A DNA stretch of 7,749 bases, from positions 1 through 7,749 of the forward strand of contig CABRGJ010000036.1 in assembly GCA_902470405.1 (NCBI GenBank), given 5' to 3'. Numbering within the stretch: the first letter of the stretch is position 1; every line of letters begins with the position of its first letter. This document shows positions 5,852-7,749 of the stretch, in pieces. A model generated the notes under the pieces. The model searched no databases. It saw only the letters and a list, made by a program, of their open reading frames with translations, and was not told the origin of the DNA. The DNA is from an uncultured Eggerthella sp. GTDB lineage: Bacteria; Actinomycetota; Coriobacteriia; Coriobacteriales; Eggerthellaceae. The translations under genes and the position numbers were made by a program.

Positions 5852-7521
5852 TACTCGATATCCGCATCGACCGTGACGAAGTAATACTCCGATGGAGCAG
5901 CATCGAGTCCTGTGACACCTTGGCGTGCGATCACGCAGGCATCAGGATTTGCGAAGAAGATGAACGAGGTGTCATCGAGCACCTGTTGCGCGATCTGGCG
6001 CGCAAGCTGGTTGCGCTGAGCCTGATCGAGTGTCTTGTTCAGCGTAGCGAGCAGAGCATCCACCTCTGCGTTTGAATACTTCCCGAAATTGCTCGAGCCA
6101 TTCGTGGCGAACTGGATGTTCGCGAAATAGGCCTGGTTTCCGGTAGGCGCCATCGCACAAGAGTCGAAGCACATATCAGGATCATCGGCTGCAAAGGTCT
6201 CGGCGTCTTCCAAGAAATAGTCGGTCGGAACGATATCGAGCTTGATGCCCGCTTCAGCAAGATTCGATCGCAGGTCGTCTGCCTCTTGAACGAAGCGTTC
6301 GTAATTCGTGCACGTGTAGAGGTCGAGCGCGACCGCCGTGCCATCAAGCTCGCGCACGCCATCGCCGTCCGCATCCACGATGCCAGCCTCATCGAGCACA
6401 CGTTTCGCCTCGTCAACGCTGAATTCATTCACTTTGACATCCAGGCCTTGCGTGCCACCGAATGGCAGCGTTTCACTGTAGACTCCCCAGCTCGGCACCG
6501 CAGAGTCCTGACAGATCACCTCCGCATAGTTCTGACGGTCGATGCACAGGGCGATAGCGGTGCGGATCGCTTCGTTCTGGATGAGCGGATGGGTCATGTT
6601 CATTCGGATGAAATCAGCGCGCGAAGTGGTGCGCGTGAACGTCTGGTATTCATCGCCAACGAGCGTTGCGCGAGCTGACGCTGAAGGCATCGCGATCGCA
6701 TCGATCTCGCCATTCTGCATGGCCATGGTGAGCGTGTTGTCGTCGGTGAACGAGGTCAACGTGACGCGATCGAGCTTCGGTGTGCCGTCCCAATACGTGG
6801 TATTGGGTTCCATGGTGATATGGTCTTCTGCCACGAAATCGACCTTCTTGTAAGGGCCGGTTGCGGGCGTATCGCTAGCATAATCCACACCATCGCCCAC
6901 GTAATAGATGCACAGCAGCGGATCGCACAACGCGTTCTCGAAATTGGCAACGGGCTCTTCGGTGACTATCGTAAGCGTTTGACCCTCAGCAGCGATGCTC
7001 TCGATCGCAAGCGTCTCAGCACCTCGGCTGTTCTCTGCATAGGTGCGCTCCCATGCCGCCTTCACTGCCGCTGCATCGACCGCTTCGCCGTTCGAGAACG
7101 TGATACCATCCTTGATCTTCACGGTCCATGTCTTGCCATCAGAGCTGATAGCAGACTCGGCAAGCCAGGGTTCAGGCGTTAAGTCGTCGCTCACGCGGAA
7201 GAGGTTCTCAACGATGCCGTAGTAGGAAAGATACCAACTGTTCCAATCGGAGGCAGGGTCCATGCTCTCAGCGAAGAAATACGTCGTCGATCCCGCTTTC
7301 AGCTCTTTGGCGGCATCCGATTTTCCAGACGAACACCCGCTTGCGCAAAGCGCGCAGAGCGCTAGCATCGAAGCGATGAGCACCGCGAGCAGCGTCTTGA
7401 TCGGGGTGCCTACCTTCGTGCAAGTCGGGCCTTGATCGGCTCTTCTCATTCTGCCCTCTTCTAGGTTCACGTTCCCTCTCTTCATCCTGCTTCCTTTCAA
7501 ATCAATCTTCCCTCGTCTCAT
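5851..7521 (-). CDS. ABC transporter substrate-binding lipoprotein, family 5 (SBP_bac_5)
   Basis: This is the extracellular receptor of the importer, anchored by lipid. The signal core is TLLAVLIASMLALCALCASG, followed by the lipobox cysteine (Cys63 counting from 7521). Family marks include ESAISSDGKTWTVKIKDGIT at about residues 122-141, DTPATGPYKKVDF, the NTTYWDGTPKLDRV segment, and DADGDGVRELDG, the Asp/Gly-rich loop frequent in peptide/nickel-type binding proteins. The size of 530-556 residues is normal. It follows the permease gene with an ATGA overlap and precedes the two ATPases, whereas in many such operons the binding protein comes first. Three in-phase starts occur at 7521, 7485 and 7449. 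The first has GGGAGG at 7 nt, the second AAGGA at 6 nt, the third GAGGG at 4 nt. Starting at 7449 gives the most ordinary signal peptide (38 residues before Cys). Starting at 7521 gives an unusually long n-region. Peptides, nickel or a metallophore are possible substrates, and none can be chosen here. Confidence 0.94.
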   Translation of the reverse strand: MRRGKIDLKGSRMKRGNVNLEEGRMRRADQGPTCTKVGTPIKTLLAVLIASMLALCALCASGCSSGKSDAAKELKAGSTTYFFAESMDPASDWNSWYLSYYGIVENLFRVSDDLTPEPWLAESAISSDGKTWTVKIKDGITFSNGEAVDAAAVKAAWERTYAENSRGAETLAIESIAAEGQTLTIVTEEPVANFENALCDPLLCIYYVGDGVDYASDTPATGPYKKVDFVAEDHITMEPNTTYWDGTPKLDRVTLTSFTDDNTLTMAMQNGEIDAIAMPSASARATLVGDEYQTFTRTTSRADFIRMNMTHPLIQNEAIRTAIALCIDRQNYAEVICQDSAVPSWGVYSETLPFGGTQGLDVKVNEFSVDEAKRVLDEAGIVDADGDGVRELDGTAVALDLYTCTNYERFVQEADDLRSNLAEAGIKLDIVPTDYFLEDAETFAADDPDMCFDSCAMAPTGNQAYFANIQFATNGSSNFGKYSNAEVDALLATLNKTLDQAQRNQLARQIAQQVLDDTSFIFFANPDACVIARQGVTGLDAAPSEYYFVTVDADIE

Positions 7522-7534
7522 CCTATTTCCTCCC
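7441..7534 (-). repeat. Triplicated ribosome-binding site and start unit (36-nt period)
   Basis: The 5' end of the binding-protein gene carries ATG codons at 7521, 7485 and 7449, exactly 36 nt apart, each preceded by a purine-rich Shine-Dalgarno. The encoded units are MRRGKIDLKGSR, MKRGNVNLEEGR and MRRADQ. The first two 36-mers agree at about 21 of 36 bases, but the peptide similarity is stronger, with basic, acidic and hydrophobic positions kept. This looks like an old short tandem duplication of an initiation region. Confidence 0.6.
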
Positions 7535-7749
7535 TGATTCGTCTTTGCTCTCCAAAGCCGAACAAGCGCCTGATTGGCGAGCGCTTTTCGACTTCATGCG
7601 TACGCACATCGAGCGCATCGCGCAATGTATCGCCTAAAAGATTGAAAACGACCACGGTCACAAACAGCGCCGCCATCGGCACGAGCATGCACCAGATCGC
7701 GTATTGGAATGTTGGCTGCGCCTCGGCCATCATCGCGCCCCATACGCGA
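7518..7749 (-). CDS. ABC transporter permease, DppC/NikC-like, C-terminal part (partial)
   Basis: The frame is open to the right edge, so only the last 76 or so codons are present. It reads WGAMMAEAQPTFQYAIWCML, then a hydrophobic segment VPMAALFVTVVVFNLLGD and LRDALDVR. This is the standard end of the second permease of family-5 importers (consensus WG-M, last transmembrane helix, FNLLGDGLRDALDPR). A tail of about 28 residues, rich in Arg and Glu, follows (KRSPIRRLFGFGEQRRIREE). The stop TGA overlaps the ATG of the binding-protein gene as ATGA, suggesting translational coupling. The partner permease (DppB/NikB-like) and the operon promoter should lie to the right, outside the window. Confidence 0.92.
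   Translation of the reverse strand, partial: RVWGAMMAEAQPTFQYAIWCMLVPMAALFVTVVVFNLLGDTLRDALDVRTHEVEKRSPIRRLFGFGEQRRIREEIG

Noticed and set aside
1..7749. High frequency of GATCG/GCGATC words, as if a repeated palindromic site
   Set aside because: Most occur inside codon pairs such as ATC-GAT, GAT-CGC and GCG-ATC favoured at this GC, and show no regular spacing. A genome-wide count would be needed to claim an enriched motif.

Overview
The window reads as a piece of a high-GC Gram-positive chromosome, most likely from a gut or oral member of the Coriobacteriia (Eggerthellaceae-like). This is an inference. It rests on moderately high GC, a lipoprotein solute-binding protein, a WYL-domain regulator, a bacterial NSS transporter, and a secreted protein with tandem adhesin-like modules of a style common in that group. 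No RNA gene, insertion sequence, integrase or CRISPR array is visible. All genes but one lie on the minus strand.

From right to left, 7749-4180 is the distal part of a family-5 (peptide/nickel/opine type) ABC importer operon. It holds the C-terminus of a DppC/NikC-like permease, a lipoprotein substrate-binding protein, and two ATPases (NikD/DppD-like and NikE/DppF-like). Every junction overlaps: ATGA, then TAGTG, then an overlap that places the last Shine-Dalgarno inside the preceding gene. This suggests a translationally coupled polycistron. The substrate cannot be read from the sequence. The binding-protein gene opens with three in-phase ATG codons spaced 36 nt apart, each with its own ribosome-binding site.

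4179-3995 holds an extended -10 promoter and two GC-rich hairpins with interchangeable arms. They lead into a sodium-coupled amino-acid transporter of the neurotransmitter:sodium symporter (NSS) family (3994-2567). A small plus-strand gene of unknown function (2129-2581) converges on it with a 15-nt tail-to-tail overlap.

1917-900 is a helix-turn-helix/WYL regulator split in two by a local frameshift. A perfect TATAAT box lies upstream, flanked by an imperfect inverted repeat. 752-1 is the start of a secreted surface-protein gene that continues off the left edge. Its signal peptide is separated from the mature chain by a one-base frameshift.

I see no convincing undescribed system. The observations most worth checking are the cluster of likely indels (two clear frameshifts plus a probable compensated pair in the last ATPase), the triplicated start region of the binding protein, and the two-hairpin leader of the NSS gene. 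The indels may be real gene decay or errors in the assembly.
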